Origin: Burkholderia sp. SRS-46
GTDB taxonomy: Bacteria; Pseudomonadota; Gammaproteobacteria; Burkholderiales; Burkholderiaceae
Assembly: GCF_004343775.1 (NCBI RefSeq)
Contig: NZ_PTXL01000001.1
Location: 1,116,001-1,180,000 of the forward strand
Length of the DNA: 64,000 bases
Direction: 5' to 3'
Below are positions 35,808-44,638 of this stretch, piece by piece. Position numbers and translations under genes: made by a program. The notes under the pieces are model-generated. The model was not told the origin of the DNA and made no database searches. It saw nothing but the letters and a program-made list of their open reading frames with translations. Numbering within the stretch: position 1 is the stretch's first letter; the number at the start of each line of letters is the position of its first letter.

Positions 35808-36887
35808 ATGACCATGCGCAAGCTTCCCGTCACCATCGTCACGGGCTTTCTCGGCAGCGGCAAGACCACGCTGATGCGCCACATCCTGCAACACGCGCAG
35901 GGCCGCCGCATCGCGGTGATCGTCAACGAGTTCGGCGAACTCGGCATCGACGGCGAAATCCTCAAGGGCTGCGGGATCGGCTGCGACGACGCGCAGGGCG
36001 AAGCGTCCGGCCAGCTCTACGAACTCGCGAACGGCTGCCTGTGCTGCACCGTGCAGGAGGAGTTCTACCCGGTGATGGAAGCGCTCGTCGAGCGCCGCGC
36101 CGACATCGACCACGTGCTGATCGAGACGTCCGGCCTCGCGCTGCCGAAGCCGCTCGTGCAGGCGTTCAACTGGCCGACGATCCGCAACAGCTTCACGGTC
36201 GACGCGGTCGTGACCGTCGTCGACGCGCCGGCCGCCGCAAGCGGGCAGTTCGCCGAGAACCCGCAGGCGGTCGATGCGCAGCGCCGCGCCGATCCGAACC
36301 TCGATCACGAATCGCCGCTGCACGAGCTGTTCGCCGACCAGCTGTCGGCCGCCGATCTCGTGATCGTCAACAAGGCCGACCTCGTCGACGACGCGCAGCT
36401 CGCGCAGGTCGAGGCGGCGATCCGCGAGGAAATCCCGCCGCAGGTGAAGATCGTCCGCGCCGAGCGCGGCGAGCTCGATCTCGCGATGCTGCTCGGGCTC
36501 GAATCGGCGTCCGAGGACACCATCCACCTGCGCCACGACCATCACGGCTCGGCCGACGACGAGGATCACGACCACCATCACGACGATTTCGATTCGGTCG
36601 TCGTCAGCGGCGACGCGGGCTCGCGGGACGCGACCATCGCCGCGCTCAAGCGTGTCGTCGAAACGCACACGATCTATCGCGCGAAGGGCTTCGCCGCGCT
36701 GCCGGACGCGCCGATGCGGCTCGTGATCCAGGGCGTCGGCCGCCGTTTCGACAGCTACTTCGACCGCCGCTGGCAGGACGGCGAAGCGCGCGCGAGCCGC
36801 TTCGTGCTGATCGGCGAGGATCTCGACGCGGCCGAGCTGCAGCGCGCGTTCGATGCGGCGCTCGCGGCCGAGCTGCAACAGGCGTAA
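35808..36887 (+). CDS. cobW: CobW, metal-binding G3E GTPase / cobalt chaperone
   Basis: 359 aa. G3E-family GTPase linked to cobalt supply for the CobN chelatase. Walker A GFLGSGKT at residues 13-20, metal-binding CLCC (Cys77, 79, 80), the Walker B-like ESSGL-type element as ETSGLALPKP, NKADL guanine-specificity motif at ~188, and a CobW C-terminal domain (AKGFAALPDAPMRLVIQGV). Between them (about 239-262) is a histidine/aspartate-rich loop rich in HDHH and DHDHHHDD that should bind metal. The ATG has AGGA 6 nt upstream; spacing to cobN is 6 nt. Confidence 0.95.
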   Translation: MTMRKLPVTIVTGFLGSGKTTLMRHILQHAQGRRIAVIVNEFGELGIDGEILKGCGIGCDDAQGEASGQLYELANGCLCCTVQEEFYPVMEALVERRADIDHVLIETSGLALPKPLVQAFNWPTIRNSFTVDAVVTVVDAPAAASGQFAENPQAVDAQRRADPNLDHESPLHELFADQLSAADLVIVNKADLVDDAQLAQVEAAIREEIPPQVKIVRAERGELDLAMLLGLESASEDTIHLRHDHHGSADDEDHDHHHDDFDSVVVSGDAGSRDATIAALKRVVETHTIYRAKGFAALPDAPMRLVIQGVGRRFDSYFDRRWQDGEARASRFVLIGEDLDAAELQRAFDAALAAELQQA

Positions 36888-36893
36888 CCCGCG

Positions 36894-39800
36894 ATGCATC
36901 TGCTGCGCACCACGCCGGGCGGCTTCGTCGACGATACGCAGGGCGTCGTCCGGATCGACCAGCGGCCCGCCGAGATCGTGATCCTGAGCTCGGCGGATAC
37001 GACGCTGTCGCTGCTCGCGAGTGTCGTGCCGCGCCTGCCCGCGGGCTTCCCGAGCGTGCGGCTCGCGAACGTGACGTTCCTGCGCCAGCCGGCGTCGGTC
37101 GATTTCTACGTCGACGACGTGCTGAAGCACGCGAAGGCGGTCGTGATCGACCATCTCGGCGGCGAGGCGTACTGGCCGTACGGGATCGAGCAGGCCGTGT
37201 CGCTCGCGTCGCGGCAGGCGCAGCAGCTCGCGATGTTCTCGGGCGACCTGCAGGAAGATCCGAACCTGATCGCGAAGAGCACGGTCGCGCCCGCGCTGTG
37301 CCGGCAGTGGTGGCGCTACCTGCGCGAAGGCGGCGCGCACAATGCCGAGGCGCTGTTGCGCAGCATCGCGTTTCACACGCTCGGTTTTGGCGACGAGCCG
37401 GAGCCGCCGCGTCCGCTGCCGGCCGCCGCGCTGTATCACCCGGCACGCGACCCGGCCAGCATCGACGACTGGCTGCCGCGCTGGACGCCCGGCGCGCCCG
37501 TCGTCGCGATCCTGTTCTACAAGGCGCACTGGCAGGCCGCGAACACCGCGGTGTTCGACGCGCTTGCCGATGCGTTGATCCGCGAAGGGTTGAATCCGCT
37601 GCCGGTCGCGGTGACGTCGCTGAAAGATTCGGTGAGCCGCGAGGTGATCACGCGCCTCTGCGCGCTGCACGCCGTCGCGCTCGTGCTCAACACCACGGCA
37701 TTTGCGGCGGGGGCGATCGACGATCCTGAGCCGGATGTGCTGGCCGGCGACGCGCCGGTGCTGCAGGTGATCCTGTCCGGCGGCAATCGCGACGCCTGGC
37801 TCGCCGACAACCAGGGCCTGCATGCGCGCGACATCGCGATGCACGTCGCGCTGCCGGAAGTCGACGGCCGCATCGTCACGCGCGCGGTGAGCTTCAAGGG
37901 GCTGGCGTACCGCTGCCCGCATACCGAGGTCGACGTCGTGCGCTACCAGCCCGACGCGGAACGCGTCGGCTTCGTCGCGGCCCTCGCGCGCGGCTGGTGC
38001 CGGCTGCGCACGCTCGACAACGCCGACAAGCGGGTCGCGCTGATCCTCGCGAACTATCCGCAGAGCGAAGGGCGGATCGGCAACGGCGTCGGGCTCGATA
38101 CGCCCGCGTCGGCGCTCGGCGTGCTCGCGATGCTGGGCGACGCGGGCTATTGCGTCGCGGACCTGCCTTCCGACGGCGACGCGCTGATCGCGCGCCTGAC
38201 CGAAGGCGTGACCAACGACCCGGCGATGCACGCGCTGCGGCCCGCGTTCCAGAGCTTCGCGCTCGCCGACTACCTGACGCATTTCGAACGGCTGCCGGCG
38301 GCCGTGCGCGACGCGCTGAACGCGCGCTGGGGGCGGCCCGACGCCGACCCGACGCTGCGCCACGGGCGCTTCACGATCGCGGGCTGGCGCGCGGGCAACG
38401 TGTTCGTCGGCATCCAGCCGTCGCGCTCGCGCGGCGAGAACGACTACGCGAGCTATCACGACGCGGATCTCGTGCCGCCGCACGCGTATCTCGCGTTCTA
38501 TTTCTGGCTGCGGCATGCGTTCCGCGTCGACGCGGTGATCCACCTCGGCAAGCACGGCAACCTCGAATGGCTGCCGGGCAAGAGCGTCGCGCTGTCCGAC
38601 GCGTGCTGGCCGGACCTGACGCTCGGGCCGCTGCCGCACCTGTATCCGTTCATCGTCAACGATCCGGGCGAGGGCAGCCAGGCGAAGCGGCGCGCGCAGG
38701 CGGTGATCGTCGATCACCTGATGCCGCCGCTCACGCGCGCGGAAAACTACGGCCCGCTGCAGGATCTGGAGCGGCAGGTCGACGAATACTACGAAGCGCT
38801 GATGGTCGACGCACGGCGCGCGAAGCTGCTGCGCAAGACGATCCTCGCGACCATCGCCGAACACCGGCTGCATGACGAACTGAGCGTCGCGCCGCCGCGC
38901 GACACGAGCGACGAGGACGACCTGCTGACGCGCGTCGACGCGTGGCTGTGCGAATTGAAGGAAGCGCAGATCCGCGACGGGCTGCACGTGTTCGGCCGGT
39001 CGCCGGCCGATCGCCAGCGGCGCGACACGCTGCTCGCGCTCGCGCGCTTTCCGATCGGCGACGGCCAGCGGGCGCGCGCCGGCCTGATCGGCGCGCTCGC
39101 GCGCGACCTGGCGCTCGGCGACGATTTCGATCCGCTCGCCGCCGATTGGGCCGCGCCGTGGCAAGGGCCGCGCCCGGCGCTGCTGGCCGCGCTCGACGAT
39201 GCGCCGTGGCGCCATGCGGGCGATACGCGCGAGCGGCTCGAGCGGCTCGCGCAGCAGTGGCTCGAGCGCCTGTGCGCGGGCGCGCCGGGCGACGCCGGCG
39301 AGCCGCCGCCGGGTGACTGGACGCACACGCTGCCCGTGATCGAGCGCGTGCGCGCGACGCTGATGCCCGCGCTCGACGCATGCGGCGGCGAGGAACTGCG
39401 CCAGCTGCGCCGCGGGCTCGACGGCCGCTTCGTGCCGCCCGGCCCGAGCGGCTCGCCGTCGCGCGGCCGCCCCGACGTGCTGCCGACCGGCCGCAACTTC
39501 TACTCGGTCGACACGCGCGCGGTGCCGACGCAGGCCGCGTGGTCGCTCGGCCTGAAATCCGCGCAGCAGCTGATCGAGCGGCATCTGCAGGATCACGGCG
39601 ACTACCCGCGCGCGATCGGCCTGTCGGTGTGGGGCACCGCGACGATGCGCACCGGCGGCGACGACATCGCGCAGGCGTTCGCGCTGATCGGCGTGCGGCC
39701 GAAATGGGCGCACGGCAGCCATCGCGTGACCGATTTCGAGATCCTGCCGATCGAGATTTTCGACCGGCCGCGCATCGACGTGACGCTGCGCGTGTCGGGC

Positions 39801-40697
39801 TTCTTCCGCGACGCGTTCCCGAACCTGATGCACCTGTTCGACGCGGCCGTGCAGGCGGTCGCGGCGCTCGACGAGCCCGAGCATCTGAACCCGATCCGCG
39901 CGCGCATCGAGCGCGAGCGCGCGAAGTGGATCGAACAGGGCGTGCCGCCCGACGAGGCGCGGCGTCGCGCCGGCTGGCGCGTGTTCGGCGCGCGGCCCGG
40001 CAGCTACGGCGCGGGCCTGCAGGACCTGATCGACCAGCGCCGCTGGCAGACCGATGCGGAGCTCGCCGATGCCTACCGTCGATGGGGCGGCCATGCGTAC
40101 GCGCAGAACAGCGCGGGCGACGCCGCGGCCGACGTGTTCGGCGAGCGGCTCGCGACGATCGACGTCGTCGTGCAGAACCAGGACAGCCGCGAGCACGACA
40201 TCCTCGATTCGAACGACTACTACCAGTTCCAGGGCGGCATGACGGCCGCGGTGCGGCACCTGTCGGGCCGCCAGCCGAGCCTGTACCACGGCGACCACGC
40301 GAACCCCGCCGCGCCGAAGATGCGCACGCTGCGCGAGGAAATCGCGCGGGTGATCCGCTCGCGCGTCGTCAACCCGAAATGGCTCGACGGCGTGAAGCGC
40401 CACGGCTACAAGGGCGCGGCGGAAATGGCCGCGACCGTCGACTACCTGTACGGCTACGACGCGACCGCGCGCGTGCTGGCCGACCATCAATACGCGCTCG
40501 TCGCCGACGCGTACCTGTTCGACGACGACACGCGCGCGTTCCTCGAGCGGCACAATCCGCGCGCGCTGCAGGGCATCTGCGAGCGCTTCGTCGAGGCGAT
40601 GCAGCGCGGGCTGTGGCAGCAGCCGGGCGACTATCGCGAGCGGATCGAGGCGGTCTGGCTCGCGAGCGAACACCATCAGGAAGGGGCACGGCGATGA
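36894..40697 (+). CDS. cobN: CobN, large subunit of aerobic cobaltochelatase
   Basis: 1267 aa, normal length for CobN. The large porphyrin-binding subunit of the chelatase that inserts Co2+ into hydrogenobyrinate a,c-diamide using ATP hydrolysis by the AAA+ partners. Recognisable blocks: PQSEGRIGNGVGLDTP at ~385, IGIQPSRSRG-like FVGIQPSRSRGEN, HLGKHGNLEWLPGK at ~548 (conserved CobN/ChlH motif), FIVNDPGEGSQAKRR, and VWGTATMRTGGDDIAQA near residue 910. Its TGA overlaps the ATG of the ATPase subunit gene (ATGA), which is a coupled arrangement. Confidence 0.96.
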   Translation: MHLLRTTPGGFVDDTQGVVRIDQRPAEIVILSSADTTLSLLASVVPRLPAGFPSVRLANVTFLRQPASVDFYVDDVLKHAKAVVIDHLGGEAYWPYGIEQAVSLASRQAQQLAMFSGDLQEDPNLIAKSTVAPALCRQWWRYLREGGAHNAEALLRSIAFHTLGFGDEPEPPRPLPAAALYHPARDPASIDDWLPRWTPGAPVVAILFYKAHWQAANTAVFDALADALIREGLNPLPVAVTSLKDSVSREVITRLCALHAVALVLNTTAFAAGAIDDPEPDVLAGDAPVLQVILSGGNRDAWLADNQGLHARDIAMHVALPEVDGRIVTRAVSFKGLAYRCPHTEVDVVRYQPDAERVGFVAALARGWCRLRTLDNADKRVALILANYPQSEGRIGNGVGLDTPASALGVLAMLGDAGYCVADLPSDGDALIARLTEGVTNDPAMHALRPAFQSFALADYLTHFERLPAAVRDALNARWGRPDADPTLRHGRFTIAGWRAGNVFVGIQPSRSRGENDYASYHDADLVPPHAYLAFYFWLRHAFRVDAVIHLGKHGNLEWLPGKSVALSDACWPDLTLGPLPHLYPFIVNDPGEGSQAKRRAQAVIVDHLMPPLTRAENYGPLQDLERQVDEYYEALMVDARRAKLLRKTILATIAEHRLHDELSVAPPRDTSDEDDLLTRVDAWLCELKEAQIRDGLHVFGRSPADRQRRDTLLALARFPIGDGQRARAGLIGALARDLALGDDFDPLAADWAAPWQGPRPALLAALDDAPWRHAGDTRERLERLAQQWLERLCAGAPGDAGEPPPGDWTHTLPVIERVRATLMPALDACGGEELRQLRRGLDGRFVPPGPSGSPSRGRPDVLPTGRNFYSVDTRAVPTQAAWSLGLKSAQQLIERHLQDHGDYPRAIGLSVWGTATMRTGGDDIAQAFALIGVRPKWAHGSHRVTDFEILPIEIFDRPRIDVTLRVSGFFRDAFPNLMHLFDAAVQAVAALDEPEHLNPIRARIERERAKWIEQGVPPDEARRRAGWRVFGARPGSYGAGLQDLIDQRRWQTDAELADAYRRWGGHAYAQNSAGDAAADVFGERLATIDVVVQNQDSREHDILDSNDYYQFQGGMTAAVRHLSGRQPSLYHGDHANPAAPKMRTLREEIARVIRSRVVNPKWLDGVKRHGYKGAAEMAATVDYLYGYDATARVLADHQYALVADAYLFDDDTRAFLERHNPRALQGICERFVEAMQRGLWQQPGDYRERIEAVWLASEHHQEGARR

Positions 40698-41773
40698 CCG
40701 ATCCGACGCACCGCGCGCGCGCGGTGTTTCCGTTCACGGCGCTCGTCGGCCAGGCGGCGCTGCAACAGGCGCTGCTGCTCGCGGCGATCGATCCGTCGCT
40801 CGGTGGCGTGCTCGTCAGCGGGCCGCGCGGCACCGCGAAATCCACCGCCGCGCGCGCGCTGGCCGAGCTGCTGCCGGAAGGCCTGTTCGTCACGCTGCCG
40901 CTGTCGGCGAGCGACGAGCAGGTGACCGGCACGCTCGATCTCGCGCATGCGCTCGCGGAGCACGGCGTGCGCTTCCGGCCGGGGCTGCTCGCGCGCGCGC
41001 ATCGTGGCGTGCTGTACGTGGACGAAGTGAACCTGCTGGTGGACGGGCTCGTCGATACGCTGCTCGATGTCGCGGCGAGCGGCGTCAACATCGTCGAGCG
41101 CGATGGCGTGTCGCACGCGCACGATGCGCGCTTCGTGCTGGTCGGCACGATGAATCCGGAAGAGGGCGAGTTGCGCCCGCAACTGCTCGATCGCTTCGGG
41201 CTGATGGTCGAGCTCGGCAATTGCTTCGACGCGGCGCAGCGCGAGCAGATCGTGAAGGCGCGGCTGGCGTTCGATCTCGAGCCGGACGCGTTTCGCGCAC
41301 GGCATCAGGCGGCGCAACGCGCACTGGCCGAGCGGGTGCGGACGGCGCGTGACGCGCTTGCCGCGCTGGGTTTCGACGATGCCGTGCATGCGCGGGTCAG
41401 CGCGCTGTGCATCGATGCGGCGGTCGATGGCCTGCGGGCCGACCTCGTGATGCTGCGCGCGGCGCGCGCGCTCGCGGCGTTCGACGGCGCCGATGCGGTG
41501 ACGGTCGAGCATGTCGAACGTGTCGCGGAATCGGTGCTGCGGCATCGGCGGGGCGCGCATGCGACGCCGCCGGCTGCGTCGGGAGCAGGCGAGACGTCGA
41601 ACGCCGCGCCACCGCCGAATCCGCCGGGCGGGCGCGAGACGTCGCCGGATGCCGCGCGTTCGGGCGGCAACACGGATTCGCAGGGCGACTGGGGCTACCT
41701 GCCGCCCGAACCGGCCGGCCTGCACGCGGTGAAGGGCGTGATCCCGCTGCCGCTGCCGCCAAAAAAACGCTGA
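40694..41773 (+). CDS. ChlI/BchI-like AAA+ ATPase subunit of cobalt (magnesium-type) chelatase
   Basis: 359 aa as read in frame. Walker A SGPRGTAKST at about residues 44-53, Walker B GVLYVDEVNLL at ~107-117, sensor GTMNPEEGELRPQLLDRFGL, all typical of BchI/ChlI. The C-terminal ~60 residues are a Pro/Gly/Ala-rich linker ending LPLPPKKR. No CobS or CobT gene is present, so this ATPase with the downstream VWA protein should be the AAA+ pair for CobN. The last codons CCA AAA AAA CGC TGA contain an A-heptamer followed by a strong stem-loop, so a fraction of ribosomes may shift to -1 and make a ~590-aa ChlI-VWA fusion. Confidence 0.9.
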   Translation: MTDPTHRARAVFPFTALVGQAALQQALLLAAIDPSLGGVLVSGPRGTAKSTAARALAELLPEGLFVTLPLSASDEQVTGTLDLAHALAEHGVRFRPGLLARAHRGVLYVDEVNLLVDGLVDTLLDVAASGVNIVERDGVSHAHDARFVLVGTMNPEEGELRPQLLDRFGLMVELGNCFDAAQREQIVKARLAFDLEPDAFRARHQAAQRALAERVRTARDALAALGFDDAVHARVSALCIDAAVDGLRADLVMLRAARALAAFDGADAVTVEHVERVAESVLRHRRGAHATPPAASGAGETSNAAPPPNPPGGRETSPDAARSGGNTDSQGDWGYLPPEPAGLHAVKGVIPLPLPPKKR

Positions 41774-41821
41774 GCCATCGAGCCGGCGCCGCCGCGAACA
41801 CGATTCGCGGCCCTCGATGGC
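41761..41821 (+). promoter_or_regulatory. Putative -1 programmed ribosomal frameshift signal joining chlI-like and chlD-like frames
   Basis: Slippery heptamer A-AAA-AAA (41,761-41,767) in the correct phase (AAA codons at 41,762 and 41,765), a 6-nt spacer CGCTGA that includes the zero-frame stop, then a two-part hairpin: outer stem GCCATCGAG/CTCGATGGC (41,774-41,782 with 41,813-41,821) and inner stem GCCGCGAA/TTCGCGGC (41,791-41,798 with 41,804-41,811). The -1 frame is open straight through the junction and codes for the VWA subunit. No Shine-Dalgarno-like stimulator was found 10-14 nt upstream. Confidence 0.75.
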
Positions 41822-42465
41822 AGCAGGGCGCAACCGGGCACACGCCGGGCGTGGCGCGCACCGGCGCGGCCGTCGCCTGGCCGGCGACCTTCGCGGTCAA
41901 GCGCGGCGAGCGCCTGCATGCCGATCATCTGCGGTTCCGGAAACAGGCAGGCGCGCCGCGCGCGCTGCATTGCTTCGTGCTCGATTGCTCGGCGTCGATG
42001 CTGTCATTCGAGCGGCTGGCGCTGGCGAAGGGGTTGATCGTCGCGTATTTCGACGAGGCGGCGCGGGCGCGGGCGGAGACGGCGTTGATCTGTTTCGGTG
42101 GCGCGGGGGCGGAGCGGCGGTTCGGCCCGGCGGTGCCGAGATGGTGGAATGCGCGCTGGCTCGAACCGGTGGGCGGCGGCGGCGGTACGCCGTTCGCGGA
42201 CGGGATCGAGGCCGCCGCGCGGCTGTTCGCGCGGGACGCGCGGCGCGAGGCGGACAAGCAGCGGTGGCTGTGGGTGCTATCGGATGGGCGGACGCGGGAG
42301 CGGCCGGCACGGCCGGCGGCGGCCGACCACGTTGTGTTCGTCGACTTCGACGATGCGGCAGTGAAAGTCGGGCAGGGGGCAAGGATCGCGGCCGAGTGGG
42401 GGGCGGAGTGGGTGGCGCCGGAGGGGTTGGTCGACGCTTGGCGGGTGCGTGGCTGGAGCGTATGA
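41767..42465 (+). CDS. VWA-domain (ChlD/BchD C-terminal-like) chelatase subunit, probably made by -1 frameshift
   Basis: About 232 residues in the -1 frame after the slippery site. It reads TIRGPRWQQG and an Arg-Gly-Glu-Arg segment, then a von Willebrand A domain with a MIDAS: FVLDCSASM (D-x-S-x-S), TALICFGG, GGGGTPFADGIEAA and VLSDGRT. This is the C-terminal half of ChlD/BchD, which couples the ATPase ring to the CobN-type subunit. No ATG occurs in frame near the junction. The only conventional start is GTG 41,851, which has no Shine-Dalgarno and would delete a conserved basic stretch. Synthesis as a fusion with the preceding ATPase is therefore favoured. Last gene of the riboswitch-led operon. 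Confidence 0.85.
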   Translation, partial: TLSHRAGAAANTIRGPRWQQGATGHTPGVARTGAAVAWPATFAVKRGERLHADHLRFRKQAGAPRALHCFVLDCSASMLSFERLALAKGLIVAYFDEAARARAETALICFGGAGAERRFGPAVPRWWNARWLEPVGGGGGTPFADGIEAAARLFARDARREADKQRWLWVLSDGRTRERPARPAAADHVVFVDFDDAAVKVGQGARIAAEWGAEWVAPEGLVDAWRVRGWSV

Positions 42466-42957
42466 CGACCGTGTCGATGCGCCGGGAACGAAGCGCAAAG
42501 CAGCGTCGACCGAGCGTATTCGTCAGCGATTCCTGAGTTCCAAAACAACCGTCATCATGCGGTCGCAAAACCTGGTATCGGGTAGACGCCCGTCGATATG
42601 TTCGGATGCCTATCCGTACAAAATCGAGATGCCCGTTATTGATTAGGCACTTAGTGCAATATCGCGATCGACGCGCGCATGCGCCGGTTGATAACGATAT
42701 TTGTCATGCTTACGCTTTATATTGAAGCGGCCATATCCTAGTCTTTCAGGGCAGCGCGTGTTATGTGTCGCCGACACGCGCTTGCGATAAGCCAAACGTA
42801 AACGGGGTGCGCATTCGAATGTCAGGTCGGCGATGGTCCGACAAGCGGCATTCGCCGAAATTCGTCGATTGTGATTCCGGCTTCGTTTGCGGGGGTGGCG
42901 GTGCGTTTGCCGATCATCGAAAAATAAATAGAAACAAGCAGCAAGGAGATCAATAAA
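42466..42957. other. Intergenic region, AT-richer, with a hairpin; no gene seen
   Basis: 492 bp between the chelatase operon and the next gene, visibly lower in GC than its surroundings. It contains a 9-bp inverted repeat AGCGCGTGT (42,753-42,761) / ACACGCGCT (42,774-42,782) and a small palindrome GCACTTAGTGC around 42,646-42,656. Short open frames here lack ribosome binding sites and coding character. A strong AAGGAG at 42,943-42,948 belongs to the following gene. Confidence 0.5.
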
Positions 42958-43614
42958 ATGTCATCGACAATTTCCATTCCGAACGGATCGATCGGATTCG
43001 ATCATAGCGGCTCGCGGTTGACACCTCAGCAGGCCCAGGATTACGCCGATCGAGGTTACAAATTCTGTATCCGCTACCTTCCCAACCCGTTTTCTCCCGG
43101 CACATCCGATTTGATCAGGTCGGAGGCCGATGCCATCCTCGCGGCGGGCCTATGGCTGGGGGCAGTCCAGCATTGCTCCGCAGCGAGCGAAACCTCCGAT
43201 TTCGAGCCGACGTCCGCCACGGGAACCGAGTGGGGGGCGCTCGCCGCACAGCAAGCCGCAGCCGCCGGCCTCACCGCCGGCACGACCGTTTGGCTTGATC
43301 TCGAGGGCGTCAAGCGCGGCACCGCCCTCGCGGATATCGTGGGGTTCTGCAACCAATGGTTTGCCCAAGTCACGCAGGCTGGCTTCGCCTCGGGGGTCTA
43401 TATCGGATTCGATTCCCGCCTTACGTCGGACCAGCTCTATTTTCAGTTGACTACGCAACATTATTGGCGCGGGGCGTCGAACGTGCCGGACGTGGCGTTC
43501 CGTGGTTACCAGATCTATCAACGTGTCGTGACAGACGCCGCAGGCAACGAGCTCGACGTCGATCACGCGCAGGTCGACAACCTCGGATTGAGCGCGACGG
43601 TCACGTCGAAATGA
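42958..43614 (+). CDS. DUF1906 / Rv2525c-like glycoside-hydrolase-like protein
   Basis: 218 aa with the pattern of the DUF1906 glycoside-hydrolase-like TIM barrel: N-terminal GSIGFDHSGSRLTPQQAQ, KFCIRYLPNP, a central TTVWLDLEGVKRG with the acidic DLEG where lysozyme-like GH25 relatives carry catalytic acids, and GVYIGFDSRLTSDQLYF near the end. No signal peptide or membrane segment is visible, so export, if any, is non-classical. Substrate unknown. ATG has AAGGAG 9 nt upstream. The gene stands alone on a lower-GC patch and converges on an unrecognised gene across a strong hairpin. Confidence 0.8.
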   Translation: MSSTISIPNGSIGFDHSGSRLTPQQAQDYADRGYKFCIRYLPNPFSPGTSDLIRSEADAILAAGLWLGAVQHCSAASETSDFEPTSATGTEWGALAAQQAAAAGLTAGTTVWLDLEGVKRGTALADIVGFCNQWFAQVTQAGFASGVYIGFDSRLTSDQLYFQLTTQHYWRGASNVPDVAFRGYQIYQRVVTDAAGNELDVDHAQVDNLGLSATVTSK

Positions 43615-43720
43615 CGCATGCCGCGTAAAACGTGGCGACCGGCGATCACCATCGGATGAGTGGTCTCGCGCGGGCGGCAGGTTTTCCCGGCATCGCCGGG
43701 TGCAGATCCCGGCATCCAGG

Positions 43721-43756
43721 CATCCTCATCCCGTCGCGGCGAGCGGGATGAGGATG
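43721..43756. terminator. Strong hairpin between convergent genes, bidirectional terminator
   Basis: CATCCTCATCCCG (43,721-43,733) pairs perfectly with CGGGATGAGGATG (43,744-43,756), a 13-bp stem with a 10-nt loop, 16 nt from the stop of the leftward gene and 107 nt past the rightward gene. No T-tract on either side. Confidence 0.62.
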
Positions 43757-43771
43757 TGTGTCACCGTGTCG

Positions 43772-44638
43772 TCACTTCACCGTTGACTCGATCGAATGCT
43801 GGATCGCCGCCGCCGCGATGCCGATCTGTTCGGCGGCAATCGCGGCAAGCTTGCCCCGCAGTTCTGCGTGAACGCCTCGCGCGGCAACCGCCATCGCCAC
43901 GCCGACCATCAATTGGTTCACGTACGGGTTCCACGGATGGATGCCGCCATCGACCATGGTTCCGTAATCCACCCATTGCCATATCGCATATTGATTGGGA
44001 TTGAAAGCGACCCTGGGGGGGGACGCCGGGCGCTGGTAAATGGCGACGGCGATGCCCGTCGTTCCCTGCGGCACGTTCAGCGCCTCTGCCGCGGCCGGCA
44101 TGACCGTGCCGTTGAGAATCCATTCCGAGAAGGGCTCGAGGGTCGACGGCGCCGTCCCCGTCGCGGTCAACACTTCCGCCGTGTTGGTCGGAACGATACC
44201 GGTCACGTTGGCATTGCTGGTGAGCGATGGATCGCTCGTCACGGCGACGAACGTATCGTCGATGAAGCGACCCAGGCCGGCAGAGAACGCGTCATCGATG
44301 ATGGCGCTGCCCACGCCGTTCGAGCCCGGTCCCGTGACCGGGTAGTACCACGCGGTAATGGCGAGCGGAGATTCGGCGACCGTTTGATTGAACGCGGACG
44401 GCGGAAGAACTTGTCCGTTGGTACCGTCGGTGACGCTCCAGAAGATCAGCGCGGCCATGCCGTTCCCGTTGCCCAGGGTATAGGGCAACTGCGCGAAATA
44501 GGGCGGCGCATAGCTTCCTCCGGGCGTGACGTCCCCCCCAGCGGCGGGGGCGAGGTTGAGCTCGATGGAGGCGTTGCGCGGCTGGCGATGGTGGCCGCCC
44601 GGAAGGAACATCTCGTAGTTGACGGTGACGTGCGGCAT
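43772..44638 (-). CDS. Conserved-looking hypothetical protein, 288 aa, function unknown
   Basis: ATG 44,638 is preceded by AAGGAG at a normal distance. I do not recognise the family. The sequence starts PHVTVNYEMFLPGGHHRQPRN, then alternates Ala/Gly/Thr-rich beta-type segments (AALIFWSVTDGTNGQ, ITAWYYPVTGPG, TFVAVTSDPSL) and ends in an alpha-helical, alanine-rich tail (AAIAAEQIGIAAAAIQHS). There is no signal peptide or transmembrane helix. Codon use looks native but less GC-extreme than the cob genes. The frame is open 200 nt further upstream without coding character. It could be a phage- or secretion-related structural protein, but nothing in the neighbours shows this. Confidence 0.72.
   Translation of the reverse strand: MPHVTVNYEMFLPGGHHRQPRNASIELNLAPAAGGDVTPGGSYAPPYFAQLPYTLGNGNGMAALIFWSVTDGTNGQVLPPSAFNQTVAESPLAITAWYYPVTGPGSNGVGSAIIDDAFSAGLGRFIDDTFVAVTSDPSLTSNANVTGIVPTNTAEVLTATGTAPSTLEPFSEWILNGTVMPAAAEALNVPQGTTGIAVAIYQRPASPPRVAFNPNQYAIWQWVDYGTMVDGGIHPWNPYVNQLMVGVAMAVAARGVHAELRGKLAAIAAEQIGIAAAAIQHSIESTVK

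Noticed and set aside
35748..40676. A 4.9-kb open frame antisense to cobW and cobN
   Set aside because: Same cause; the plus-strand CobW and CobN motifs are complete and the antisense product has no recognisable feature.
41761..41773. The A7 run as an assembly error that split a single chlI-chlD gene
   Set aside because: Possible in principle, but the run is in exact slippery phase with a 6-nt spacer and a well-formed hairpin, and the stop follows one codon later, which is better explained by programmed frameshifting.
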